DNA from: CAZAPO01 sp044841755
GTDB taxonomy: Bacteria > Bacteroidota > Bacteroidia > Flavobacteriales > Flavobacteriaceae
NCBI GenBank assembly: GCA_044841755.1
Contig: JAXOFM010000003.1
Span: 350,321-414,320 of the forward strand
Length of the DNA: 64,000 nt
Direction: 5' to 3'
Both the position numbers and the translations under genes were made by a program. Positions within the stretch are counted from its first letter, which is position 1; each line of letters opens with the position of its first letter. This document shows positions 1 through 7,347 of this stretch, one piece after another. A model generated the notes under the pieces. That model saw nothing but the letters and a program-made list of their open reading frames with translations, ran no database searches and was not told the DNA's origin.

Positions 1-334
1 TGTAATAAAACTTTTTCCCAGTACCAATGGTTTCAATACATTGTATTAATCCAGAGTAAAAATAGATGATCTCCTCATAAAGATCTCTAATTCGTTTGTC
101 TTCAATTTTTTCTATAGGAAGAGAGAAAAACTCCTTATGGAGCTTGAATTTATCAAAGTCCATCTTTGGATATAAAAAGACGGGATCTGATAAATATTTA
201 GAACTAAAGAAGCGCTCTTTTTCAGATTCTATATTGGTGGGATTGACATAACTTAATAATTCAATTTTCTTTACAAGCTCATCTATATAAGTATCAATTT
301 CAAATAAAGCCTTTGTATCTTCTCCTATCTTCAT
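1..334 (-). CDS. QEGLA-motif protein (DUF1704), N-terminal part, cut by window edge
   Basis: An ATG at 334 opens a frame that stays open to the left edge, giving about 111 N-terminal residues starting MKIGEDTKALFEIDTYID. The start lies 4 nt after the stop of the amidohydrolase gene, so it is the last visible gene of that operon. From memory of the family, this N-terminus and this neighbourhood match the Bacteroidota protein often labelled flavohemoglobin expression-modulating QEGLA motif protein, a putative metallopeptidase-fold protein of unknown role. The diagnostic QEGLA and metal-binding motifs would lie outside the window, so the family call rests on N-terminal resemblance and context. 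Confidence 0.6.
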   Translation of the reverse strand, partial: MKIGEDTKALFEIDTYIDELVKKIELLSYVNPTNIESEKERFFSSKYLSDPVFLYPKMDFDKFKLHKEFFSLPIEKIEDKRIRDLYEEIIYFYSGLIQCIETIGTGKKFYY

Positions 335-338
335 ATCT

Positions 339-1166
339 CTAAGCGTGCTTCTTTACAAACTGCATTGCATGATCATACAATCTATCTTGTAATTGCTTTT
401 CAACTGCGCTTACAACTTCTGGGTAAATAATGCCAGTATATTCATCGCAATACACCTTTGCAATTTCAGTTGCCAAAACTAAGGTATTTTGGAAGTTTTT
501 AGTAATATATTTTAGAAAATAACCATTACCATAAAATGTATTATTTATTGCTGAAGTAGACTTTATTCTGCTTGGAAGGTCTAACTCCGAAAGCCTTTTG
601 CGCCATGATTCAATTTCATTACCAAAACGTTCATTGTCAATATTAGAAGTTCCAAGATTCCAGGTTGGCACTTCCCTATCCCATCGTTTCCAGTTATAAC
701 TGTGCATATCATAAACAATTGAAACTCCAAACTTCTCCTCTAACTTATTGATAAGTGCATGAACTACTTTGTAAAAGTTGGTATGCTTATCTAAAGACGT
801 TTCTTTCTCATTATGTTGCAAAGGTTCTTTCCATAATTGCTTTCCCCAAGCTGTCTCAAACACAGCTTCATCTGGTATACGATTAAGATCGTACTCAAAG
901 CGCGAGTCACAACCAGCAATTAAAATTGGGTGTGATATCACCATATTCTTAGTTTCAGGATCTTCCTCATACCAGCGGTCGTATTCAGTGTGTAAGCAGT
1001 TATCCCAAAGTTCTTTTCTAAATTGGTGTCCATCATGAACTGCACCGCAAGCATAAGGAACGTATTCATCAATCTTTAATGTAAATGAATAATCCTCAGC
1101 AACAGCATGAAAATGCTCTTCATTCTCAATCTTTTTAATGATATCTTCTATTGATAGTTTAAGCAT
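339..1166 (-). CDS. N-formylglutamate amidohydrolase-like protein
   Basis: The 275-residue protein has no signal peptide and looks like the FGase family, zinc-dependent amidases that release glutamate from N-formylglutamate. A visible family-like motif is VYDMHSYNWKR at about residues 151-161, with the His as a likely metal ligand. The start at 1166 overlaps the end of the upstream sulfurtransferase gene by 8 nt, which implies translational coupling. No histidine-degradation (hut) genes are nearby. The context of QEGLA protein, sulfurtransferase and ATP-grasp ligase makes classical histidine catabolism unlikely and suggests another amide or peptide substrate. Family call fairly secure; substrate unknown. 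Confidence 0.75.
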   Translation of the reverse strand: MLKLSIEDIIKKIENEEHFHAVAEDYSFTLKIDEYVPYACGAVHDGHQFRKELWDNCLHTEYDRWYEEDPETKNMVISHPILIAGCDSRFEYDLNRIPDEAVFETAWGKQLWKEPLQHNEKETSLDKHTNFYKVVHALINKLEEKFGVSIVYDMHSYNWKRWDREVPTWNLGTSNIDNERFGNEIESWRKRLSELDLPSRIKSTSAINNTFYGNGYFLKYITKNFQNTLVLATEIAKVYCDEYTGIIYPEVVSAVEKQLQDRLYDHAMQFVKKHA

Positions 1167-1983
1167 CTGTTAATGTTCCATATTCTGTCCATGAACCGTC
1201 ATAAACACTAAAATTATTATATCCTGTTATTTCTGAAGCTAATGCTAAAATGCAGGCCGTAATTCCTGATCCACAAGAAAAAACGAGTTTCTTATTCTCT
1301 ATATTAAATGAGGATAATATTTCTCGTAACTCACTTTCAGGTTTCATGCAATTCCTATTCATTAATTCTTTAAAAGGTAAACTCTCAGAATTAGGAATAT
1401 TACCCGATCTTAAACCAGCTCTAGGTTCTGCTTCCAAGCCTTTAAACCTATTACTTGATCTTGCATCTAAAATCTGAAAAGAATTATCATCTGAAACAAC
1501 TTTAATATCATCAAAGAATTTAAAGGTCTCAGAATTATATTTTCCAATAAAATCACCTCTATCTACCTCTCGAATTTGTTTATCTACAACTGCATAATCA
1601 TTATCTATCCATTCTGGTAATCCTCCATCTAAAACTGCTATATTTTTATGGCCAAAAGCCTTAAATAGATACCAAACACGCGCACTTGAATAAATTCCTT
1701 TATCATCGTAAACCACAATGGCACTATCTTGATTGATTCCTATATTTTGAGACTCAGCTGTAAATTGTTCTTCTGGAGGAACTGTATTAGGGAAAGGTGC
1801 ATCAACATTGCTAAACCTTTTCTTAATATCAAAAAATCTGGAATTAGGAATTTGAACTTGGTTAGCTATCTCTAGATCTGCAGTTACTTTTGGAATAGTG
1901 CCATCCAGTATAACTAAATTGGGAGCATCAAAATTCTCTTTGAGCCATCTAACAGAAACTAAAGGCTTATCAATTTTAACCAT
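1159..1983 (-). CDS. Rhodanese-type sulfurtransferase (thiosulfate / 3-mercaptopyruvate)
   Basis: The 274-residue protein is a two-domain rhodanese: an inactive N-terminal domain (about 5-125) and a catalytic C-terminal domain (about 150-270). The active-site loop CGSGITA with its catalytic Cys near residue 237 is clear. The loop form CGSGxTA is typical of 3-mercaptopyruvate sulfurtransferases, but substrate cannot be assigned from the loop alone. Acts in the cytoplasm, moving sulfane sulfur to a thiol or cyanide acceptor. It lies 10 nt downstream of the ATP-grasp gene and overlaps the amidohydrolase by 8 nt, so the four genes form one operon. Confidence 0.88.
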   Translation of the reverse strand: MVKIDKPLVSVRWLKENFDAPNLVILDGTIPKVTADLEIANQVQIPNSRFFDIKKRFSNVDAPFPNTVPPEEQFTAESQNIGINQDSAIVVYDDKGIYSSARVWYLFKAFGHKNIAVLDGGLPEWIDNDYAVVDKQIREVDRGDFIGKYNSETFKFFDDIKVVSDDNSFQILDARSSNRFKGLEAEPRAGLRSGNIPNSESLPFKELMNRNCMKPESELREILSSFNIENKKLVFSCGSGITACILALASEITGYNNFSVYDGSWTEYGTLTDA

Positions 1984-1993
1984 CTAAGAAATC

Positions 1994-3031
1994 TTAAGCG
2001 TCCTCTACAGTTTTTCTTAATCTAGCGCGTCTGTTAAATGCTTGAAGCTTGTCAAGGACCTTACTTTCCAGAAAGTCAATTACTTTTTCCTCAACCTTTA
2101 CCTTAGGCTTATAAACTTTGTTCATGTAAGTTATTCCTCCAGGGGACATCACGTTTACTTCAACAAGTTTACCTCCTATAACATCAATACCAACAAAGTA
2201 GAGACCATCATTGACCAACTTAGGCCCAATCTGTTTACATAGCGCCTTTTCAGCTTTAGTTAGAGAATGTTTTTGAACACTTCCTCCTGCTGATACATTT
2301 GATCTATGATCATTAGAACCAGGAACACGTTTCATAGCGCCAACGGGTTCACCATTAAGAAGCAATATTCTAACATCTCCCTGATCTGCGCCTTCTATAT
2401 AATCTTGCAGAATCACGTAGTTAGAAGTACCATCAGAATTTGTAATATAAAAGTCTAACAAGGAATTAATATTACCCATTGCAGATTTCTCAATAAGAAT
2501 AACTCCAGAACCACCAAAACCATTTAAAGGCTTCAAGATCATTTTGTCTGACTTCGATTCCTTTATTTGCTCTATTAGGTATCGCTTATTTTTAGACACG
2601 TGAGTTGAAGGAATTATGTTACTATGAGCATCACCGAAAGCCGCAGTATATAGTTTATTGTTAGCTTCTCTCATTCCTTCCAAAGAATTGATGATAAAAA
2701 CATCATCCTTTACAGAATCCAAGAAATTAAGCATTATAGGATCTAAAGGAGGGTTCGCTCTAAAGAAAATAGCATCAAATCCCGCCAAAGGCAACATTTC
2801 TTCTCTAAGTTCAGCTTTATTATAAAATGATTTAAGGGAACTAGGAACTTTCTCCATCCTCCCTACAACAGTACAAAAAGCATTGGTAACACTATTGCGA
2901 ATAGTAAGGTTTGCAGGAGTACACATGGCAACTCCATGACCTCTTTTAACACATTCTTTAATTAAGGCTAAGCTTGTATCATTTTCAGGATCGATCTTCT
3001 CCCAAGGATACATGATAAAACATACATTCAT
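1994..3031 (-). CDS. GshB/RimK-like ATP-grasp ligase (glutathione synthetase-like)
   Basis: The 345-residue protein starts MNVCFIMYPWEKIDPEND, like prokaryotic glutathione synthetases. It has an ATP-grasp core with the glycine-rich loop LKPLNGFGGSGVILIEK (about 165-181), the segment ILQDYIEGADQGDVRILLLN and the C-terminal metal-binding strand VEVNVMSPGGITYMNK. These enzymes join a carboxylate to an amine through an acyl phosphate. No gamma-glutamylcysteine ligase gene is in view, and the window encodes bacillithiol synthesis (bshA), so the product may not be glutathione. It is the first gene of the cluster with the sulfurtransferase, FGase-like and QEGLA genes. Family sure, product uncertain. 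Confidence 0.82.
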   Translation of the reverse strand: MNVCFIMYPWEKIDPENDTSLALIKECVKRGHGVAMCTPANLTIRNSVTNAFCTVVGRMEKVPSSLKSFYNKAELREEMLPLAGFDAIFFRANPPLDPIMLNFLDSVKDDVFIINSLEGMREANNKLYTAAFGDAHSNIIPSTHVSKNKRYLIEQIKESKSDKMILKPLNGFGGSGVILIEKSAMGNINSLLDFYITNSDGTSNYVILQDYIEGADQGDVRILLLNGEPVGAMKRVPGSNDHRSNVSAGGSVQKHSLTKAEKALCKQIGPKLVNDGLYFVGIDVIGGKLVEVNVMSPGGITYMNKVYKPKVKVEEKVIDFLESKVLDKLQAFNRRARLRKTVEDA

Positions 3032-3075
3032 ACCCTAGACTATTGGTGGTTATACGTATTTTAAAAGTAGAGATT

Positions 3076-4401
3076 TTATTTTACTTCCTCGTAATGGTCA
3101 TCCCAATTTTTAATTTTTGGTTTTCCAAGTTTATCAACTGACTTAGCAACGAGCATAGAAACCGTAGCATCACCAGTGACATTTACTATGGTTCTACACA
3201 TGTCAAGTGGTCTGTCTACAGCAAAGATCAATGCTAAACCAATAGCTAGCTTATCAGCAGGGAAATTAACCGCTTCTAGCACTATTACCAACATTACCAT
3301 ACCTGCACCTGGAACAGCAGCACTACCTATTGAAGCTAAAAGTGCTGTTAAAACAATAACTAGTTGATCTACAATTGTAAGATCAAAACCTAGTGCCTGA
3401 GCAATAAATACAGCAGCAACAGCTTGATATAAACTGGTTCCATCCATGTTGATTGTTGCTCCTACAGGAAGCACAAAACTTGAAACTTCTTTGTCAACAC
3501 CAATATGCTCTTCTACCCTTTCCATAGTTACTGGAAGTGTCGCAGCACTACTACTAGTTGAAAATGCTAGCAATTGAGCAGGACTAATTTGCTTTAAAAA
3601 CCAAAACGGATTCTTCTTGGTAATCGTACCAACCATGATACAATAGAAGACTATCATTAAAGCTAATCCAATTAGAACAACAACTGAGTAGTTTAATAAT
3701 GCATATAATAGCTCTGGATCACCTGAAGAAACAACAACACTGGCTAATAATGCAAATACAGCGTAGGGTGCTGTAAGCATGATAAGATCAACCATTTTCA
3801 AGACTACATCATTTAGGGAGTCAAAGAAATCTTTTAACGGTTTTGCACTCTTCTCTCCTATCAAAAGCATTGAAATTCCTAAGAAAATAGCAAAGAAAAT
3901 AACCTGTAGCATTAACTTGTTATTGCTTAATGCAGAAAAAGCATTTTCCGGAACCATATCCTCTAAGAACTGTAAAGGTCCGCTATCTTTTTGCTTAGTA
4001 GCTTCACTAATTTTTGACTGTACATCACTATCACCAGCATAAGTTTGAGTTAACTTGGATATAGTTTCGTCAGAAACTCCATCACCTGGTTGCATTACAT
4101 TTACTAAAACCAATCCAATACTAATTGCTACTATTGTTGTCACTACATATATCAATATTGTTCTTAAACCAATATTAGCAAACTTTGATATGTCCTTAAG
4201 ATCAGAAATACCTTTAATTAATGATGCTAGTATCAATGGAATGGCAATAAGTTTAAGAAGCTTAACGAAAATTGTTCCAATAGGTTTGATCCAATCATCA
4301 ACAAATCCTGCTCCCCAATCAAATTGTAGCATAATGAACCCAAAAATGAGTCCTAAAAGCATACCTATTAAAATTTGCCAATGTAGTGCTAGTTTCTTCA
4401 T
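3076..4401 (-). CDS. Dicarboxylate/amino acid:cation symporter (DAACS family)
   Basis: The 441-residue inner-membrane protein has about eight hydrophobic segments and the two hairpin regions of the glutamate/aspartate transporter family. The serine-rich motif STSSSAATLPVTMERVEEH lies near residues 280-298, and the substrate/cation motif GATINMDGTSLYQAVAAVF lies near 310-328. It takes up acidic amino acids or C4-dicarboxylates with Na+ or H+. The start lies 7 nt after the aroC stop (4409), so the two may be co-transcribed. The gap to the downstream ATP-grasp gene is 44 nt. Substrate cannot be settled by eye. Confidence 0.9.
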   Translation of the reverse strand: MKKLALHWQILIGMLLGLIFGFIMLQFDWGAGFVDDWIKPIGTIFVKLLKLIAIPLILASLIKGISDLKDISKFANIGLRTILIYVVTTIVAISIGLVLVNVMQPGDGVSDETISKLTQTYAGDSDVQSKISEATKQKDSGPLQFLEDMVPENAFSALSNNKLMLQVIFFAIFLGISMLLIGEKSAKPLKDFFDSLNDVVLKMVDLIMLTAPYAVFALLASVVVSSGDPELLYALLNYSVVVLIGLALMIVFYCIMVGTITKKNPFWFLKQISPAQLLAFSTSSSAATLPVTMERVEEHIGVDKEVSSFVLPVGATINMDGTSLYQAVAAVFIAQALGFDLTIVDQLVIVLTALLASIGSAAVPGAGMVMLVIVLEAVNFPADKLAIGLALIFAVDRPLDMCRTIVNVTGDATVSMLVAKSVDKLGKPKIKNWDDHYEEVK

Positions 4402-4408
4402 AGTATAG

Positions 4409-5473
4409 TTATAGTTTAGTCATCTTATTTAATAAAAAGTAATCTGCAAGTACTAATGCAGCCATAGCCTCCACAATAGGAACAGCTCTAGGAACTACAC
4501 AAGGATCATGACGACCCTTACCTTGCATTTCTACAATATTACCAATTTTATCAATAGTATCTTGTTTCTGCATAATGGTAGCAACGGGCTTAAAAGCAAC
4601 TCTAAGGTAAATATCCATTCCGTTGCTTATCCCTCCTTGAATTCCACCTGAAAGATTTGTTTTTGTAGTTCCATCTTTATTGAATTGGTCATTATGTTCG
4701 CTACCTTTCATTTTTGCTCCACAAAATCCGCTACCATATTCAAAACCCTTGACAGCGTTTATAGATAGCATTGCTTTTCCTAATTCTGCATGTAACCTAT
4801 CAAAAACAGGTTCTCCTAGGCCTACAGGCACATTTTGTAATACACAAGTAACGGTTCCTCCAATAGTATCACCTTGCTTTCTGATTTCTTTGATGCGATC
4901 GATCATAGTTTGCGCTATGTTCTCATCTGGACATCTTACTACATTCGATTCGATCTTAGAAAAATCTAAATCCTGATAAGGTTTATCTATAAAGATTTCA
5001 CCTACTGAAGATGTGAAAGCAGTAATCTTGACTTCACTAAGTAGTTGTTTGGCTATAGCTCCTGCTACTACACGACATGCTGTTTCTCTTGCAGAACTTC
5101 TCCCTCCGCCTCTATAGTCACGTACTCCATACTTTTGATCATAAACATAGTCTGCGTGACTTGGACGAAATACGTCTTTTATATGAGAATAATCTTTTGA
5201 TTTTTGATTAGCGTTTTCAATAATAAAACCAATTGAAGTTCCAGTAGTTTTTCCTTCAAAAATCCCTGAAAGAAACTTTACTGTATCCGGTTCTTTACGC
5301 TGGGTAACAATTTTAGATTGACCAGGTTTACGCCTATTCAATTCGGTTTGTATATTCTCTAAATCTAGCATTATACCTGACGGACATCCATCAATAACTC
5401 CACCAATTGCTACTCCGTGAGATTCACCAAAAGTGGTGAGTTTAAAAACATTTCCAAAGGAATTTCCTGCCAT
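4409..5473 (-). CDS. aroC: Chorismate synthase
   Basis: The 354-residue protein makes chorismate from 5-enolpyruvylshikimate-3-phosphate, the last step of the shikimate pathway, using reduced FMN. The N-terminal signature GNSFGNVFKLTTFGESHG, the middle motif DYRGGGRSSARETACRVVAG and the C-terminal GRHDPCVVPRAVPIVEAM are all intact and length is normal. It is the first gene of its unit; a Bacteroidota-type promoter candidate lies just upstream. The symporter gene follows at 7 nt. Confidence 0.97.
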   Translation of the reverse strand: MAGNSFGNVFKLTTFGESHGVAIGGVIDGCPSGIMLDLENIQTELNRRKPGQSKIVTQRKEPDTVKFLSGIFEGKTTGTSIGFIIENANQKSKDYSHIKDVFRPSHADYVYDQKYGVRDYRGGGRSSARETACRVVAGAIAKQLLSEVKITAFTSSVGEIFIDKPYQDLDFSKIESNVVRCPDENIAQTMIDRIKEIRKQGDTIGGTVTCVLQNVPVGLGEPVFDRLHAELGKAMLSINAVKGFEYGSGFCGAKMKGSEHNDQFNKDGTTKTNLSGGIQGGISNGMDIYLRVAFKPVATIMQKQDTIDKIGNIVEMQGKGRHDPCVVPRAVPIVEAMAALVLADYFLLNKMTKL

Positions 5474-5490
5474 GTACTACTTATTTTGTG

Positions 5491-5520
5491 CTAATGTAAA
5501 TTTATTATTACAGAAACAAA
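5491..5520 (-). promoter_or_regulatory. Candidate promoter for aroC
   Basis: Read on the minus strand, TTTG (5517-5520) is followed after 18 nt by TACATTAG (5491-5498), one mismatch from the Bacteroidota -7 consensus TAnnTTTG, with normal spacing. The aroC ATG is at 5473. Pattern match only. Confidence 0.4.
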
Positions 5521-5675
5521 AATTGGAAGCTTTAAAGTACTCATTTATTTGTCCAAGGCGCTCAAAATTATAGCATACATAATTCAACTATGGTTTTTTG
5601 CAAATAATTGTGGCATGATATTCGTTATTAGCTGTATAATATTAATTTTACATTCATTAATTAAAAAACTGAATT

Positions 5676-6161
5676 ATGAGAAACATTTGTTTAATAGTAT
5701 TAACCTTAGTAGGTTTTAGTTTTTCTGGTAATGCTCAAGATATTGCCGACAATGCCATAGGACTCCGCTTAGGAGATAGTGATGGTTTTGGTGCAGAAAT
5801 ATCTTATCAAAGAGCTGTTAGTGATTCTAACAGATTAGAATTTGGTCTTGGTTGGAGAAGCGGAAATAGTTATGATGCCTTTAGAGCTGTTGGATTATAC
5901 CAATGGGTTTTTCAATTAGATGGGAACTTTAATTGGTATACTGGAGTTGGTGGTGGATTAGCTTCATACAGCTTAGATAATGTTAGTCCTGGAATGAGTG
6001 ATAGCGATACCTCATTACTTATAGCAGGTGATATTGGTATTGAGTATGATTTTGATATTCCGTTGGTTATTTCACTAGACTTTAGACCTGAACTAGGCTT
6101 TGGAGATATTAATGATGATCTGGATTTTGATATTGCATTAGGAATACGTTATCAATTCTAA
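5676..6161 (+). CDS. Small outer-membrane beta-barrel protein
   Basis: The 161-residue protein has a cleavable signal peptide (about 1-20, ending SFSGNAQD) and then alternating, aromatic and glycine-rich strands. It ends in ALGIRYQF, with the terminal Phe typical of outer-membrane barrels. Size fits an eight-stranded barrel of the OmpW/OmpX-like class; no ligand can be inferred. It stands alone, divergent from aroC and convergent with bshA, with a hairpin terminator right after it. The 200-nt upstream gap must hold its promoter. Confidence 0.7.
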   Translation: MRNICLIVLTLVGFSFSGNAQDIADNAIGLRLGDSDGFGAEISYQRAVSDSNRLEFGLGWRSGNSYDAFRAVGLYQWVFQLDGNFNWYTGVGGGLASYSLDNVSPGMSDSDTSLLIAGDIGIEYDFDIPLVISLDFRPELGFGDINDDLDFDIALGIRYQF

Positions 6162-6185
6162 ACAAAAACAAATTATAATAAAATT

Positions 6186-6211
6186 AAACCACCTTTTTAG
6201 GTGGTTTTTTT
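6186..6211. terminator. Rho-independent terminator between convergent genes
   Basis: Perfect 9-bp stem AAACCACCT / AGGTGGTTT (6186-6194 and 6199-6207) with a TTTT loop and a T-run on plus. It ends the barrel gene and overlaps the 3' end of bshA, so it may serve both strands. Confidence 0.85.
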
Positions 6212-7346
6212 ATATGGACAAACAATTCGTTAAAGCCTGTTCATATATTTCTTCGTAAATAGGAACAATCTCATGAATATCAAATCCTAAAGCAACCTTC
6301 TTAGCATTTGTTTTAAACTCTTCTAAGGTTTTATCATCTTTCAGAATTTGTAACGCATTTTTAGTCATTGATTGAATATCACCGACATCACTCAAAAATC
6401 CAGATACTCCATCAATATTAACCTCTGGAATACCTCCTGTATTACTTGAAATAACAGGAACACCCGAAGCCATTGCTTCTAAAGCAGCTAACCCGAAACT
6501 CTCCGTTTCAGATGGTAATAAGAACAGATCACTAAAGCAAAGTATTTTATCTATTTCACCACTATTACCTAAAAATTTAACCCTGTCTTCTATACCAAGT
6601 TTTTCACATAACATTTCTGCTGGTTCTTTTTCTGGACCTTCCCCTACCATCATTAAAGTAGCTGAAATTTCCTTTTGAATCTCATAAAACACGTGAATTA
6701 TATCGTCTATTCGTTTTACTTTTCTAAAATTACTGATATGAGTTATTACACGCTCATTATCATTAGCTAACATTGCACGTTGACAATCGGTAAAATGAGT
6801 AACATGTCTTTCTAGATCAATGAAATTTGGAACTACTTTTATGTTGTTCTTAACGTTAAATAGTCTCAATGTGTCATCTTTTAAACTTTGAGAAACAGAT
6901 GTTACAGCATCAGATTTGTTAATACTAAACTCTACAGCAGTTTTATAATGAGGATGACTACCAACTAAAGTAATATCCGTACCATGTAGCGTAGTTACAA
7001 TTGGCAATTCAATTCCTCCTTCATATAGCATTTTCTTCGCCATATAGGCAGCATACGCGTGAGGAATCGCGTAATGCACATGTAATACATCAATCTTATG
7101 AAGTTTAACCATATCAACAAGCTTACTTGATAATGCCAACTCATAAGGTTGATAAAGAAATAGTGGATACTCTGGTACATTAACTTCATGAAAATGTACA
7201 TTATGACTCAATAAATCTAACCTTACTGGTTGGCTATATGTAATAAAATGTACTTCATGACCTCTTTTAGAAAGCTCTAAACCTAACTCTGTAGCAACTA
7301 CACCACTTCCTCCAAAGGTTGGATAACAAACAATTCCTATATTCAT
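6210..7346 (-). CDS. bshA: N-acetyl-alpha-D-glucosaminyl L-malate synthase (bacillithiol)
   Basis: The 378-residue GT4-family glycosyltransferase starts MNIGIVCYPTFGGSGVVA, the BshA N-terminal signature. The C-terminal half carries the family motif PSETESFGLAALEAMASG, with the nucleotide-sugar-binding glutamates, near residues 285-302. It joins GlcNAc from UDP-GlcNAc to L-malate, the first step of bacillithiol synthesis in the cytoplasm. Its ATG lies 1 nt after the stop of the glycosidase/serine hydrolase gene, so the two are one transcript. No bshB or bshC is in the window. Confidence 0.93.
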   Translation of the reverse strand: MNIGIVCYPTFGGSGVVATELGLELSKRGHEVHFITYSQPVRLDLLSHNVHFHEVNVPEYPLFLYQPYELALSSKLVDMVKLHKIDVLHVHYAIPHAYAAYMAKKMLYEGGIELPIVTTLHGTDITLVGSHPHYKTAVEFSINKSDAVTSVSQSLKDDTLRLFNVKNNIKVVPNFIDLERHVTHFTDCQRAMLANDNERVITHISNFRKVKRIDDIIHVFYEIQKEISATLMMVGEGPEKEPAEMLCEKLGIEDRVKFLGNSGEIDKILCFSDLFLLPSETESFGLAALEAMASGVPVISSNTGGIPEVNIDGVSGFLSDVGDIQSMTKNALQILKDDKTLEEFKTNAKKVALGFDIHEIVPIYEEIYEQALTNCLSI

Positions 7347-7347
7347 A

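Noticed and set aside
1994..3031. Glutathione pathway as the role of this cluster
   Set aside because: Only the ATP-grasp half is visible, no first-step ligase, and bacillithiol is the likely main thiol.
4055..4408. 117-codon plus-strand frame with hydrophobic stretches
   Set aside because: Shadow of the symporter TM segments on the other strand.
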